DNA from: Azonexaceae bacterium
GTDB taxonomy: Bacteria; Pseudomonadota; Gammaproteobacteria; Burkholderiales; Rhodocyclaceae
Reading direction: 5' to 3'
Length of the DNA stretch: 14,716 nucleotides
NCBI GenBank assembly: GCA_009469665.1
Contig: SSTB01000150.1
Coordinates: 1 to 14,716, forward strand
Made by a program: the position numbers and the translations under genes. The notes under the pieces are model-generated. The model searched no databases, was not told the DNA's origin, and worked only from the letters and a program-made list of their open reading frames with translations. Below, piece by piece: positions 1-11,392 of the stretch. Every line of letters starts with the position of its first letter. The first letter of the stretch is position 1.

Positions 1-192
1 CGGGGGGACGTCGGCGGCGAGCAGCGCCGCCTCGTCGGGCAGCGGCAGGCCGCCCCTGGCACCTTCCCGGGCGGCGGCCAGTTCGGCGCGGACGCAGGCG
101 GTGACCGGCTGGCGGCCGTGGCAAGCGATGGCGTCGGCCAGGTGTTGCAGCAGGTGGTCGACCGAAGGGAGGTGGAGTTTAGCTAAGGTCAT
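1..192 (-). CDS. selA: L-seryl-tRNA(Sec) selenium transferase SelA, N-terminal fragment (runs off the left edge)
   Basis: The reading frame starts with ATG at 192 and stays open to base 1, giving 64 residues. SelA is a cytoplasmic PLP enzyme that converts seryl-tRNA(Sec) to selenocysteyl-tRNA(Sec) using selenophosphate. The visible part is only the N-terminal helical domain. It begins MTLAKLHLPSVDHLLQHLAD and continues with the 'V-x-x-x-V-R-x-x-L-x-x-x-R' pattern typical of SelA N-termini; the PLP lysine region lies outside the window. A GGTGA sequence stands 6 bases before the ATG. The start is 48 bases downstream of the fdhE stop on the same strand, so the two are probably co-transcribed. 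The formate dehydrogenase context supports the call, because its catalytic subunit is often a selenoprotein. The identification rests on a short stretch, hence moderate confidence. Confidence 0.78.
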   Translation of the reverse strand, partial: MTLAKLHLPSVDHLLQHLADAIACHGRQPVTACVRAELAAAREGARGGLPLPDEAALLAADVPP

Positions 193-240
193 CGTTTTCA
201 CCCGGACCGGGCAGAAAGCGTGGGGGAAGGTGCGAACAGC

Positions 241-1149
241 CTACTCGCCGCCGGCACCGATGAGCAAGAGGTTCGGACCCGCCCGCTCGAAGCCGGCTTC
301 GTCCACCAGCATGTCGAGGGCGATGGAGGCGAGATCGTCGGCCACCGGGTCCACGTGCGCGTTTTTGCCCTGGTAGATGATCTTCAGGTAGCTATGGCAG
401 GCGTCGCAGGATTCGGCCCGGGCAATGCCGTCGTCGCCGTCGATTTCGTGCAGGGCGACCTTTTCGTCGTCGCCGCACATGACGCAGGTGGCGCGAGGGA
501 CGTTCCACTCGGTGTTGCACAGGGTGCAGTGGGCGTAGCGCAGATTCTCCACCGGGCCGTCGGCGCGGACGATGCTGGCCACCGGCAGGCTGCCGCAGCA
601 GGGGCAAATGCTGCGCGCTTCCATGGGCGGCAGGCAGGGGGCGTCGAGCTGCGCGGCGAGGTGGGTGAAGAGCACCTGAAGCGCAGCCGCCACCAGGGGC
701 AGGCGGTTCAGGTCGCTCTTTTCCGGCTCGCCGGACAGGAGCTGATCCGCCAGCTTCTCGAGGCCGTCGCTGCTGGTGACCAGGAGGGTGGCGAGGGTTT
801 CCCGCAGGCCTTCCGGGGCCTCCGGTTGCAGCGTTTCGACGATGCGTCCGAAAGCGGCGCGCCAGGCGGCGGGGCGCTTGTAGGACGCCGCGGTGAGCGG
901 CGGCATGCCGTGGGTGCGAGCGCGTTCGAGCTCGTCGGCATCGGGCAGACCGACCTCGGCGAGTTCCTCCAGGGCCTCGTGCTGGGCGCGGGAAAGCCGG
1001 CCGATGAAAGCCAGCCACTCGCCGAGACTATGATCCTTGGCCAGGGCGTCGAAACGCTCGGCACGATCGAGGAAAAGCCGGGCCGGATCGGGCAGGAGGA
1101 TGGCGGCAACGTCGCCCGCGGGCTTGATATCGAAGATTTTTGAGGACAT
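241..1149 (-). CDS. fdhE: Formate dehydrogenase accessory protein FdhE
   Basis: A protein of 302 residues, close to the usual FdhE length of about 300. FdhE is a cytoplasmic maturation factor needed for active respiratory formate dehydrogenase; it is an iron-binding rubredoxin-like protein that interacts with the catalytic subunit. The C-terminal half shows the family hallmark of four CxxC pairs: C182/C185, C208/C211, C222/C225 and C248/C251. The N-terminal half is a helical, Leu/Ala-rich region with the LLPDPARLF element. The frame is open further upstream, but ATG 1149 (MSSKIFDIKP) fits the family N-terminus; ATG 1179 is an alternative. Neither has a clear Shine-Dalgarno sequence. It is followed by selA after 48 bases. 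Codon use is GC-rich, unlike the genes from 1851 onward. The fdh structural genes expected next to it are about 13 kb away. Confidence 0.93.
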   Translation of the reverse strand: MSSKIFDIKPAGDVAAILLPDPARLFLDRAERFDALAKDHSLGEWLAFIGRLSRAQHEALEELAEVGLPDADELERARTHGMPPLTAASYKRPAAWRAAFGRIVETLQPEAPEGLRETLATLLVTSSDGLEKLADQLLSGEPEKSDLNRLPLVAAALQVLFTHLAAQLDAPCLPPMEARSICPCCGSLPVASIVRADGPVENLRYAHCTLCNTEWNVPRATCVMCGDDEKVALHEIDGDDGIARAESCDACHSYLKIIYQGKNAHVDPVADDLASIALDMLVDEAGFERAGPNLLLIGAGGE

Positions 1150-1850
1150 GGCGAAGAAGGGAAAAGGGGGCGTCGGCATGATGGCCCGGCCGACTCGCGA
1201 GTACAAGCTGAACAAAGGAACTAGGCTGGGGACGAGCGCGGGCTCAGTTGCACCGGCTTTTCGCCATGATGGGCTGAGAAGTAGGCGGGCAGAGGGAAGC
1301 CGCCGTGGCAAGAAAATGGCTGCCCGAAATTCAGGGCGGTCTGTTTTTTGTTCGCATGAGTCTGAATTCGAGTTCGAGAGACGTGCGCAAGAAAGCCGTC
1401 TGGGCGGCAGGTGTCTGATTGGAACCGACGTTCAGAGCGTCTCCTGAACGCGAACTGCTCGGCCTTGGCCGACTTTCAGCCTCTGCTCAGAATCTGGCAG
1501 CTTTGCGATGGTTAGCCGTCACTAGCAGGAAAATAGTTGGCGGTTGTGATCCAATCACCGATAGCAGAACTCGGCAAATATGCATGTTGATGAAGACCAT
1601 GTCGAATCAGTTCGTGCTGGCTAATTCCTCAACCAAGAAGTCGATGAACGCTCTTACTCTGCTTGGAAGGTTTTGCTTGCTAGGGCAGTAAGCATACAAG
1701 TCAGCACTAGGCAAAGTGAAGTCGGGACGCGCTGGGAACTCCAGCCATCTACCCTACATGATCGAAACAGACGACGGCCGCTACGTTGTTTGCTGTGATG
1801 CCATCGACTCGATAGTCGCCAGGACGCTGCACTGAACGGGTAATGCCTGT
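1150..1850. other. Intergenic region without a supported gene; composition boundary
   Basis: No convincing gene lies in these 701 bases. The GC-rich character of fdhE fades between about 1290 and 1400. A perfect 7-bp inverted repeat, CGTTCAG at 1429-1435 and CTGAACG at 1444-1450, sits beside the 47-bp repeat copy at 1455-1501. A weak stem (GCCC/GGGC) followed by six T lies near 1321-1350 on the plus strand, but no gene feeds into it. A short plus-strand frame at 1758-1835 (25 codons, MIETDDGRYVVCCDAIDSIV...) looks protein-like and stays open leftward to a stop at 1689-1691. It has no ribosome site and could be the tail of a decayed gene. No clear promoter for fdhE was recognised. Confidence 0.5.
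1455..1501 (-). repeat. Left copy of a 47-bp inverted repeat bracketing the signalling cluster
   Basis: Read on the minus strand, this stretch matches plus-strand 11238-11284 at 34 of 47 ungapped positions, including a 9-base exact block, AAGGCCGAG. The similarity may extend at one side: ACGGC occurs 5' of both copies at comparable distance. It also overlaps a near-palindrome (CGGCC-TT-GGCCG). No coding role is apparent. It may be a remnant of a dispersed noncoding element, since intergenic sequences of similar flavour are common in beta- and gammaproteobacteria. The match was aligned by eye. Confidence 0.5.
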
Positions 1851-5003
<3,153 letters not shown>

Positions 5004-5063
5004 ATTGATGGCCAATGATGTGGGCAAATTTCACGCGTTGCTCCGTAGCCAGTATTGATACGT

Positions 5064-6047
5064 TTAAGGCGTTGGTTGACTGGCAGCGCCTGCCTTGATC
5101 AATTTGACATTGAGAAGAGTCTCAGCAGGCACAGTTTCCCCCTTGAGGAGACGCATGGCATAGAGAACCCCCTGATACCCCTGCTCAGCTGCCTGTTGGT
5201 CGATGCTAGCCACCATGTTGCCATCGTTGATAGCACTCCGCGCCTCGGCCAAGGCATCAAACCCTGCTACCTTGACATGCTTGTTGCCTGATTCTTCCAA
5301 AAACTTAATCGCACCGAGTGCCATCATATCGTTGGCAGCGAAAATAAGCGCAATGTTGGGATGCTTGGACAGCATCCCTTTGGTCACGTTGTAGCCTTCG
5401 TCAATTTTCCAGTGGGCCGTTTCACTGGCAATTACCTTGATTGCCCTATTTTCTTGGAACGCCCGTAATGCCCCTTGTTTTCTTGCCTCTGCATTTTCTG
5501 CTTCACGAATACCTTCAAGAATTGCAGCCGCAGTCGGCTTATTGACTCCATCAACTAATGTTTTGGCGGAAAGATAGCCACCCTGTTCATTATTGACACT
5601 GATGAATGGGAGACCCTGCAAGCCAGATTCGGTCAATACTTTGGGGTCAAGCCTAGCGTCAATGTTGACGACCGGGATGCCAGCCGCTTTGGCTTTCTTC
5701 ACAGAGGGGATGAGGTGGTAAGCATCGGCTGGCGCAAGCACCATAGCATCTATTTGCCGACTTTGAATCAAGTCGTCAACGATGGACACCTGTTGCTCAA
5801 AGGAGGTTTCCTGAGCTGCAGTCTTGACGATGAGTTCTATACCCAATTCTTCTTCTGCCTTGCGTGCGCCCTTTTCCATCTCGATGAAGAAGGGATTGGT
5901 CAGCGTCTTCATCACTAATGCTATACGCAGCATTTTGGCCGGCACCTTGGCCGCCGGGGCTTCTGCCTTATTGATTGGGGGGAATTGCTCTCCGCAGCCA
6001 GCCAGCAACAACGGTATGAAGACAACTAGGAGCTTTAACATGTGCAC
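5064..6047 (-). CDS. Periplasmic sugar-binding lipoprotein, RbsB/Peripla_BP_4 family
   Basis: A 327-residue type I periplasmic binding protein. The N-terminus is a lipoprotein signal with lipobox LLLAG-Cys18. Residue +2 is Gly, which by the usual Lol rule predicts the outer membrane. The mature fold runs from about 39 to 318. Compared from memory with E. coli RbsB, the ligand residues Asn51, Phe53, Phe54, Asp130, Arg189, Asn239, Asp264 and Gln284 are kept. RbsB Asn64, Arg90 and Phe164 appear to be Ala, Ala131 and Trp213. A sugar-like ligand is likely, but perhaps not ribose. GTG 6047 was chosen because GAGGT lies 7 bases before it; ATG 6041 and TTG 6101 are alternatives. No ABC permease or ATPase gene accompanies it; the next gene downstream is the hybrid kinase. 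A role as ligand receptor for that kinase, as LuxP serves LuxQ, is inferred. Confidence 0.88.
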   Translation of the reverse strand: MHMLKLLVVFIPLLLAGCGEQFPPINKAEAPAAKVPAKMLRIALVMKTLTNPFFIEMEKGARKAEEELGIELIVKTAAQETSFEQQVSIVDDLIQSRQIDAMVLAPADAYHLIPSVKKAKAAGIPVVNIDARLDPKVLTESGLQGLPFISVNNEQGGYLSAKTLVDGVNKPTAAAILEGIREAENAEARKQGALRAFQENRAIKVIASETAHWKIDEGYNVTKGMLSKHPNIALIFAANDMMALGAIKFLEESGNKHVKVAGFDALAEARSAINDGNMVASIDQQAAEQGYQGVLYAMRLLKGETVPAETLLNVKLIKAGAASQPTP

Positions 6048-6364
6048 GGTGCAGACCTCAACTGGCTGTGAAATGAAGTGGCACGAAATTGACACAATCA
6101 AGGATCAACTTTCGTCGCTATAGCTGAGTTATTCCCGCCACTACCTAGACCCGGGTTTTGGTCAAGTGATCGGCAGAATGACGCCGCTTTGGCTCTAACG
6201 TAAGTAATAGAATACAGTAGACTAAAGTGTCGGACCAGCACTAAACAGGTCATCTTGATTGGAACGACAAGGAAATTAGCGATAGAAATCGCTGTCCGGC
6301 CCAGCACCCAGTGAACCGGGTAGCTTTTTCCATGAACTACCCGCGTGGATACAGTGAGGAAGAG
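6048..6364. other. Divergent intergenic region between the binding-protein gene and the pfkB kinase gene
   Basis: These 317 bases should hold the promoters of both the minus-strand sensor pair and the plus-strand kinase. No convincing sigma-70 pair was found for either direction; TTGATT at 6255-6260 is the best -35 candidate on the plus strand but lacks a good -10. Two imperfect direct copies of GTC(C)GG-CCAGCA occur at 6229-6240 and 6294-6306. A small inverted repeat lies at 6278-6293. No regulator gene of the LacI type is present in the window. Confidence 0.4.
6278..6293. promoter_or_regulatory. Possible operator: AGCGAT-N4-ATCGCT inverted repeat
   Basis: Perfect 6-bp arms separated by AGAA lie 72 bases before the chosen pfkB start in the divergent intergenic region. 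Position and symmetry would suit a repressor site or a leader hairpin. No second copy was seen and no cognate regulator is nearby, so this is weak. Confidence 0.2.
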
Positions 6365-7249
6365 ATGCGAATAGTAAATATTGGCTCAATCAATGTGGAT
6401 CACGTCTACGAAGTAGATCATTTTGTGCGGCCGGGCGAGACGCTTAACAGCAAGGGTTATCAGACTTTTGCCGGCGGCAAGGGCTTCAATCAATCAATCG
6501 CTCTGAGTCGTGCTGGCGTGGCCCCGCATCACGCCGGAAGGGTTGGGAAGGATGCGGGGTGGCTGCTCAAGAGACTGCAACAGGAGGGCGTTGACACGAC
6601 CCATGTGGCCATGTGCGAAGCGACAACAGGCCATGCCGTCATACAGGTCACTCCCAACGGTGAAAACGCTATCGTGTTGTGCGGCGGAGCCAATCGACTC
6701 GTTACGCAGGCTGATGTTGCCGCCGTACTTACGTCTTGTTCCGCTGGGGACGTTCTTCTTATTCAGAATGAGACCAGTGCAGTGGCGCAGGCGATTCTGC
6801 ATGCCCACGAAATAGGTATGCGCATTGTTTTTAATCCAGCGCCAATGACGTCTGATGTATGCCACTATCCTCTTGGATTAGTAGATATTTTCGTTCTTAA
6901 CGAGATTGAGGCTGAGCTACTTACCGGAAAGACAGATCTCTCGGATTTGTGCGAATGTATGCGCCAACGATTCCCGAATGCGGCAACCGTTTTGACACTC
7001 GGCGGCCGTGGAGCCATCTATTTCGACGCCAACGCAACGCATCGGCAAGCTGCTTATCCAGTGAAGGTTGCCGATACCACGGCGGCAGGTGATACCTTCA
7101 TTGGGTTCTTTCTTGTTGAGCTATTGCTAAGTGGTGATCCTGCCAAGGCCCTTGAAATGGGCTGTCTTGCCGCTGCAATTTCCGTTTCACGAGCAGGCGC
7201 TTCTGATTCCATACCATCTCGACAAGAGTTGGCGATCGCCAAGCCTTAG
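6365..7249 (+). CDS. PfkB-family carbohydrate kinase, ribokinase-like
   Basis: A 294-residue cytoplasmic kinase that probably phosphorylates a sugar with ATP. The N-terminal substrate motif SINVDH (Asn10, Asp12) matches the sugar-contacting part of ribokinase. The first PfkB signature GGKGFNQ is at 37-43, Glu136 lies in the lid-side position, and NPAP is at 157-160. The second signature DTTAAGD (237-243) supplies the anion hole and catalytic base Asp243. The length is slightly below the 309 residues of E. coli RbsK. ATG 6365 was chosen because GAGGA lies just upstream and the family N-terminus starts there; the frame is open back to GTG 6311, with ATG 6332 also possible. It is divergent from the sugar-binding lipoprotein gene, which suggests the same or a related sugar. 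No permease, isomerase or other catabolic gene accompanies it. The exact substrate cannot be read from sequence alone. Confidence 0.9.
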   Translation: MRIVNIGSINVDHVYEVDHFVRPGETLNSKGYQTFAGGKGFNQSIALSRAGVAPHHAGRVGKDAGWLLKRLQQEGVDTTHVAMCEATTGHAVIQVTPNGENAIVLCGGANRLVTQADVAAVLTSCSAGDVLLIQNETSAVAQAILHAHEIGMRIVFNPAPMTSDVCHYPLGLVDIFVLNEIEAELLTGKTDLSDLCECMRQRFPNAATVLTLGGRGAIYFDANATHRQAAYPVKVADTTAAGDTFIGFFLVELLLSGDPAKALEMGCLAAAISVSRAGASDSIPSRQELAIAKP

Positions 7250-7276
7250 CAGTTGGTGCTGCCACACGCCAACTGC
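7249..7276 (+). terminator. Hairpin directly after the pfkB stop
   Basis: A perfect 8-bp stem, GCAGTTGG at 7249-7256 and CCAACTGC at 7269-7276, encloses a 12-base loop and begins at the last base of the stop codon. No T-run follows, so it is at best a weak or Rho-assisted terminator, or a 3'-end stabilising hairpin. Confidence 0.35.
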
Positions 7277-7373
7277 TCGCGCAGTTGCTAGGTGTTTAGC
7301 CCCACGATGTGATGGTGTATTTATCACCAGCTACCGAGGGATGAGCTATGGGACATGGAGTCGCCTGCTACAT

Positions 7374-7403
7374 TTGCAAATAATTTCGATTTGCTTCTAT
7401 GCT
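7374..7403 (+). promoter_or_regulatory. Possible sigma-70 promoter for the small gene and chemoreceptor
   Basis: TTGCAA (7374-7379) and TATGCT (7398-7403) are separated by 18 bases; each matches consensus at 4 of 6 positions. It lies about 50 bases before the chosen start of the small gene. A TGGTG-N7-CACCA inverted repeat (7313-7329) lies upstream and could be an operator. No sigma-28 flagellar promoter was found. Confidence 0.25.
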
Positions 7404-7452
7404 AGCGGTAAGAAAAGAGAAATCCCCACTTCTGTCCGCCAACTGGAACCCA

Positions 7453-7788
7453 ATGTCATTCAAAAATCGGCTGACCCATTCGGAACTGGATTTTGAGAAC
7501 TTGGCAAGGTTGGCTTCTGAAGCACCGATCCGTTTTTCGGAAGCGCGGGAAAAGCTGATCCACGAGGCAATGCAAGTAGCACCCGACTGTATCGCAATCC
7601 AGAATTGCATCGACGCCGATCGATTGACCTACGGACTAGGCAAGCGCGCCAGTTGGCACTTACTGGACATGTCGCTTGAATCAATGCAAAGACTCGTCGA
7701 AGCAATGATTGAATTACGCAAAGCAGTGGCGGAGATTGAGCAGCTTCGCGATGAAGTGGGCGTATTTGATCAAAAAACCAATACCTAA
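7453..7788 (+). CDS. Small DUF3135-like protein of unknown function
   Basis: A 111-residue soluble, largely helical protein with no signal peptide or membrane segment. Its central part (about 12-90) resembles DUF3135 proteins as remembered. It has an [14 protein letters not shown] opening, then a [13 protein letters not shown] helix, an 'IQNCIDADR' segment and a Leu/Met-rich last helix. The assignment is by pattern only. No catalytic residues are recognised. ATG 7453 is preferred because the DUF-like part starts soon after; ATG 7399 is in frame, and neither has a good ribosome site. It ends 14 bases before the chemoreceptor start on the same strand, so the two are very probably co-transcribed. 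That suggests a role connected with the receptor, but no function can be assigned. Confidence 0.6.
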   Translation: MSFKNRLTHSELDFENLARLASEAPIRFSEAREKLIHEAMQVAPDCIAIQNCIDADRLTYGLGKRASWHLLDMSLESMQRLVEAMIELRKAVAEIEQLRDEVGVFDQKTNT

Positions 7789-7802
7789 ACCGCGAGCGAC
7801 TA

Positions 7803-10800
7803 ATGAGAACCAACCTTCCCGTTACCGGACAGGAAATCATTCTTCGAGATGACCATCTGATCGTTTCGAAAACCGATCTGAAGGGCCGTATCACCTACGT
7901 CAACCGTGACTTCATCGAAATCAGTGGATTTGACGAAACCGAACTGATCGGTGAACCCCACAACCTGGTCCGTCATCCCGACATGCCGCCAGAAGCCTTT
8001 GAGGATTTGTGGAATTCCTTGAAGGATGGGCGGCCTTGGGTGGGCTTCGTCAAGAATCGTTGCAAGAATGGCGACCATTACTGGGTAGAAGCGCACGCCG
8101 CCCCGATCTGGGAGAATGGGCAAGTGACGGGCTACATGTCCGTGCGGCGAAAGCCTGCCAGAGACATCGTATCAGCCTGTGAAAAGGCATATCGTGACTT
8201 TCGTGAAGGCAAAGCCAAGGGAAAGGCCATTATTGACGGCCGAGTGCTTTCTTCTTCATTGATGGCGCGGCTAACCCGTCGCCTCGCGCAGCTATCGCTG
8301 ACCGCTAAATTGGGCATTGGCTGCGCCATTGCCGCCATCGTCGTGATGGGGGCAAGTTCCGAAATGCTCGGTACCCATATGGCATCGAATCTCCAGAATC
8401 GTGGCGTGGCTGACCTGCGCCAAAATCTGACACTGATTCGTGGCATGGTCGAAATTCGGGCGATCGCACTAAACAATGAGGCAACACGCCTCAATGATTT
8501 GCTGGCCACCTATTTCCCCGGATCAATGGCCCTGGAGACGCGGGATGGCGAGCCTTTACTCAAACAAGGCAATGTGCTGCTGAATGGCCGGTTTGACGAA
8601 GTAGATCGCTTTACCGGAGCAGCCAAAGCGGTAGCCACGGTGTTTGCCAGAAAAGGCGATGACTTTCTCCGAATTTCAACTTCCTTGAAGAAAGAAACTG
8701 GAGAACGTGCAGTTGGCACGCTATTGGGCAAAGCGCATCCTGCCTACGCCAGCATCGTTGCTGGCCAAGCATTTGTCGGTAAAGCCAAGCTTTTTGGGAA
8801 GGATTACTACACAGCTTATCGCCCGATTAAGGATTCAGCCGGCGCTGTAATCGGCATCTTGTTTGTCGGGCTTGATATCAGCGCTGAACTTGATGCGCTG
8901 AAGCGCCAGGTCAAGAGCGTCAAAGTTGGCAATAGCGGCTACTTTTTTGTGCTTGACGCAAAACCGGGCACGGACCAGGGCATGGCGCTCATCCATCCGG
9001 CCAAGGAAGGGCAAGTCATCATTGGTGCCAAAGATCCTTCAGGATACGAATTCATCAAGGCGATGATCGAGAAGAAACAGGGTGAAATCGAGTATCCATG
9101 GAGTAATGCCGACGATACCCCGGCCCGCCGAAAAATTGCGGTGTTCGAAACGTTCGATGATTGGGGCTGGTTGATTGCCGGGGGTACCTATCTCGATGAG
9201 TTCGATGCCTTGGCCAATTCGATGAAACACCTGTTAATTGGCGTTTCGCTGATCGTCGGCCTTCTTCTCGTCGGCATTATTGTCTGGCTGATCCGGCGTT
9301 TGGTCTATCGGCCACTGCACGATCAGGTTTTACCAGCCTTTCGGGCTCTGTCGGCCGGTCATTACGATAATCCACTAGATACTGCGCGCCATGACGAAAT
9401 TGGCAAAGTCATGCAAGGACTTGAGACCATGCAGAATCGTCTTGGATTCGAAAAGGCCGATTCCGAGAGAAAAGCGGATGAAATGGCCCGCGTCATGTCC
9501 GCGCTGGACTATGTGAGCACTCCGGTTCGCATTGCTGATCCCAAGGGGACCGTGATTTATGCCAATAAATCGATGCTTGAGGCGCTCCGGCGGATCGAGC
9601 AGGTGCTGCAAGCGCAAAATCCTAACTTCAAAGTCGAAACCTTTGTTGGAAGCAGTATCGGAAGTCTTTATGCTGACCCAGCCGCAGCGCTACAACGCCT
9701 GTCCAGCTTGACGTCCACTGTGCAGACGGAGATGGACATTGGTGGCCGGACGTATCGCGTGCTGACCAGTCCTGTCATGTCGGCGACTAGTGAGCGTTTG
9801 GGTTCGGTCGGCGAGTGGCAGGACCGCACTGATGAAATTGCCATCGAGCAAGAAGTTTCCGGCATCGTGGAAAACGCCCAGCGAGGGAATTTGGGCGAAC
9901 GAATCGAAATGGCGGGAAAGAGTGGATTCTTTAAGATTTTGTCGGAACGCATCAACGGCCTACTCGAAACCACGCACCAAGCACTGATTGCGACGTCGGA
10001 AGTCCTGTCTCGAGTCGCCCGCGGCGATCTGACGCAACGCATCGACAAAGACTATGAAGGGATCTTTGGCCAGTTGAAGGACGACACGAATGCGACGGTG
10101 GAACGGTTGGTCGAGGTCGTCGGGCGCATCAAGGATGCGACAGAGGCGATCAATATCGCAGCCAAGGAAATCGCTTCGGGTAATCAGGACTTGTCCAGTC
10201 GGACTGAAGAACAAGCATCGAGCCTTCAGGAAACGGCAAGTTCGATGGAAGAAATCAATGCGACCGTCCGGCAAAATGCTGACAGTGCCCGGCAAGCCGA
10301 AGCGCTGGCCAGCAATAGTAATGAACTGACGGCTCGCGGCAGCCAAATGGTTAAACATGTGGTCGACACGATGGCCGATATCCAGGGTAGCTCGCGGCGC
10401 ATCGCCGACATTATCGGAGTCATCGACGGCATTGCATTTCAGACCAATATTCTGGCCTTGAATGCTGCGGTGGAAGCGGCACGCGCAGGCGAGCAAGGGC
10501 GTGGATTCGCCGTCGTCGCCACCGAAGTTCGCAATTTGGCACAACGGAGCGCAACCGCCGCCAAGGAAATCAAGGCACTCATTGCAGAGTCCGTTGACAA
10601 GGTCGCGACCGGCACCAGAGTGGTGAATGATGCCGGGAAGACGATGGATGAAATTGTTGCCAGTTTCGAGAAGGTGACCCTGCTGGTTGGCGACATCAGC
10701 AATGCAAGCCGGGAACAAGCATCGGGGATCGAGCAGGTGACTTTGGCGGTTGGCCAGATGGACGAAGTCACGCAGCAGAATGCAGCACTGGTCGAGGAAG

Positions 10801-11021
10801 CTGCCGCAGCCGCAGAAAGCCTGGAAGAACAAGCAATGGGACTGGTTCAGGCGGTAGGCTTGTTCAAGTTAACCGCATCGCAGCAGCCCAGCGTGTCACC
10901 CACGAGCGTGAGGCATCAGCCGCAAAAACGCCTACCTTCAACTACGCCATCGCCGAAGGCGATGCTCAAGGCAATTGCACCGCCTCGAAAGGCTAGTGAC
11001 AGCGAATGGGAGGAGTTCTAG
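7803..11021 (+). CDS. Methyl-accepting chemotaxis protein with Aer-type PAS, Cache3/Cache2, HAMP and second PAS
   Basis: A 1072-residue chemoreceptor. Residues 1-120 are an Aer-type [13 protein letters not shown] (53-62), W70 and [12 protein letters not shown] (84-95) closely match E. coli Aer, and Arg57, His58 and Asp60, linked to FAD binding there, keep the same numbers. TM1 is at about 169-190. A periplasmic region at about 195-470 resembles the Cache3/Cache2 fusion domain, and TM2 is at about 476-498. HAMP (500-555), a second PAS (about 560-680) and one or two further HAMP-like units (about 683-770) follow. The signalling hairpin tip is [20 protein letters not shown] (874-893). A Pro/Ser linker leads to the C-terminal EWEEF, the type of pentapeptide that tethers CheR and CheB. 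ATG 7803 has no strong ribosome site, so coupling to the upstream small gene is plausible. It may combine intracellular redox sensing with a periplasmic ligand; no other che gene is in the window. Confidence 0.95.
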   Translation: MRTNLPVTGQEIILRDDHLIVSKTDLKGRITYVNRDFIEISGFDETELIGEPHNLVRHPDMPPEAFEDLWNSLKDGRPWVGFVKNRCKNGDHYWVEAHAAPIWENGQVTGYMSVRRKPARDIVSACEKAYRDFREGKAKGKAIIDGRVLSSSLMARLTRRLAQLSLTAKLGIGCAIAAIVVMGASSEMLGTHMASNLQNRGVADLRQNLTLIRGMVEIRAIALNNEATRLNDLLATYFPGSMALETRDGEPLLKQGNVLLNGRFDEVDRFTGAAKAVATVFARKGDDFLRISTSLKKETGERAVGTLLGKAHPAYASIVAGQAFVGKAKLFGKDYYTAYRPIKDSAGAVIGILFVGLDISAELDALKRQVKSVKVGNSGYFFVLDAKPGTDQGMALIHPAKEGQVIIGAKDPSGYEFIKAMIEKKQGEIEYPWSNADDTPARRKIAVFETFDDWGWLIAGGTYLDEFDALANSMKHLLIGVSLIVGLLLVGIIVWLIRRLVYRPLHDQVLPAFRALSAGHYDNPLDTARHDEIGKVMQGLETMQNRLGFEKADSERKADEMARVMSALDYVSTPVRIADPKGTVIYANKSMLEALRRIEQVLQAQNPNFKVETFVGSSIGSLYADPAAALQRLSSLTSTVQTEMDIGGRTYRVLTSPVMSATSERLGSVGEWQDRTDEIAIEQEVSGIVENAQRGNLGERIEMAGKSGFFKILSERINGLLETTHQALIATSEVLSRVARGDLTQRIDKDYEGIFGQLKDDTNATVERLVEVVGRIKDATEAINIAAKEIASGNQDLSSRTEEQASSLQETASSMEEINATVRQNADSARQAEALASNSNELTARGSQMVKHVVDTMADIQGSSRRIADIIGVIDGIAFQTNILALNAAVEAARAGEQGRGFAVVATEVRNLAQRSATAAKEIKALIAESVDKVATGTRVVNDAGKTMDEIVASFEKVTLLVGDISNASREQASGIEQVTLAVGQMDEVTQQNAALVEEAAAAAESLEEQAMGLVQAVGLFKLTASQQPSVSPTSVRHQPQKRLPSTTPSPKAMLKAIAPPRKASDSEWEEF

Positions 11022-11031
11022 AAATTGCAAA

Positions 11032-11062
11032 GTTTCACCAATGGCACAAAACCATGTGAAAC
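11032..11062 (+). terminator. Hairpin after the chemoreceptor gene
   Basis: GTTTCAC (11032-11038) pairs with GTGAAAC (11056-11062) and ATGG (11041-11044) with CCAT (11052-11055). Together they form an 11-bp stem with a 2-base bulge and a 7-base loop, starting 11 bases after the stop. No T-run follows, so intrinsic termination is uncertain. Confidence 0.4.
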
Positions 11063-11237
11063 GGTCAAAATTTCAGTGTGTGGGGTTAAATTTGATTTTT
11101 CCACGGTGTCGTCAGTAAACTGCCATTGGATGATCAGAGCAACGAATACCAGCAACGGGTACTGAGTCCGCGTTCGCTGGATGGGAAGGCTTCCGCTCGT
11201 GGACTCTCGCACTTGAACGGCAAGTATTTGGCACATT

Positions 11238-11284
11238 GCAGCCTGAATATGGCCAAAGGCCCAAGGTCTGCTAAGGCCGAGAAG
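11238..11284 (+). repeat. Right copy of the 47-bp inverted repeat bracketing the signalling cluster
   Basis: This plus-strand stretch matches the minus strand of 1455-1501 at 34 of 47 ungapped positions. It lies just where the composition changes from the moderate-GC signalling cluster to the GC-rich nemR module. No transposase, target duplication or integrase was seen with it. Confidence 0.5.
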
Positions 11285-11392
11285 CACGTTTCGACCGTCC
11301 GGTAGCTTTAAGCGCGGAGCGGCCGGTCAGCGGCTTCCAGGGGCTCGATAGCTGACGCCGTGCCTTTCCTGGCCGAGCGGAAAATACCGCCC

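Noticed and set aside
220..1143. 307-codon plus-strand open frame
   Set aside because: It lies antisense to fdhE, which has clear CxxC motifs and family length; long antisense frames are expected in GC-rich DNA.
6160..6205. Possible third copy of the 47-bp repeat in the divergent intergenic region
   Set aside because: Minus-strand similarity around GCCAAAGCGGC is short and needs gaps; it is not better than chance by eye.
9960..10832. 290-codon minus-strand open frame inside the chemoreceptor
   Set aside because: The opposite strand encodes the highly conserved receptor signalling domain; the frame has no domain of its own.
11225..11245. TTGGCACATTGCAG as a sigma-54 promoter
   Set aside because: The distance between the GG and GC elements is too short for the -24/-12 consensus.
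11018..11287. 89-codon minus-strand frame in the receptor-nemR gap
   Set aside because: It overlaps the receptor 3' hairpin and the 47-bp repeat copy, has no ribosome site, and its translation resembles a noncoding repeat rather than a protein.
11322..11361. GTCAGC/GCTGAC inverted repeat as a terminator
   Set aside because: The loop is about 19 bases, there is no T-run, and no gene ends there.
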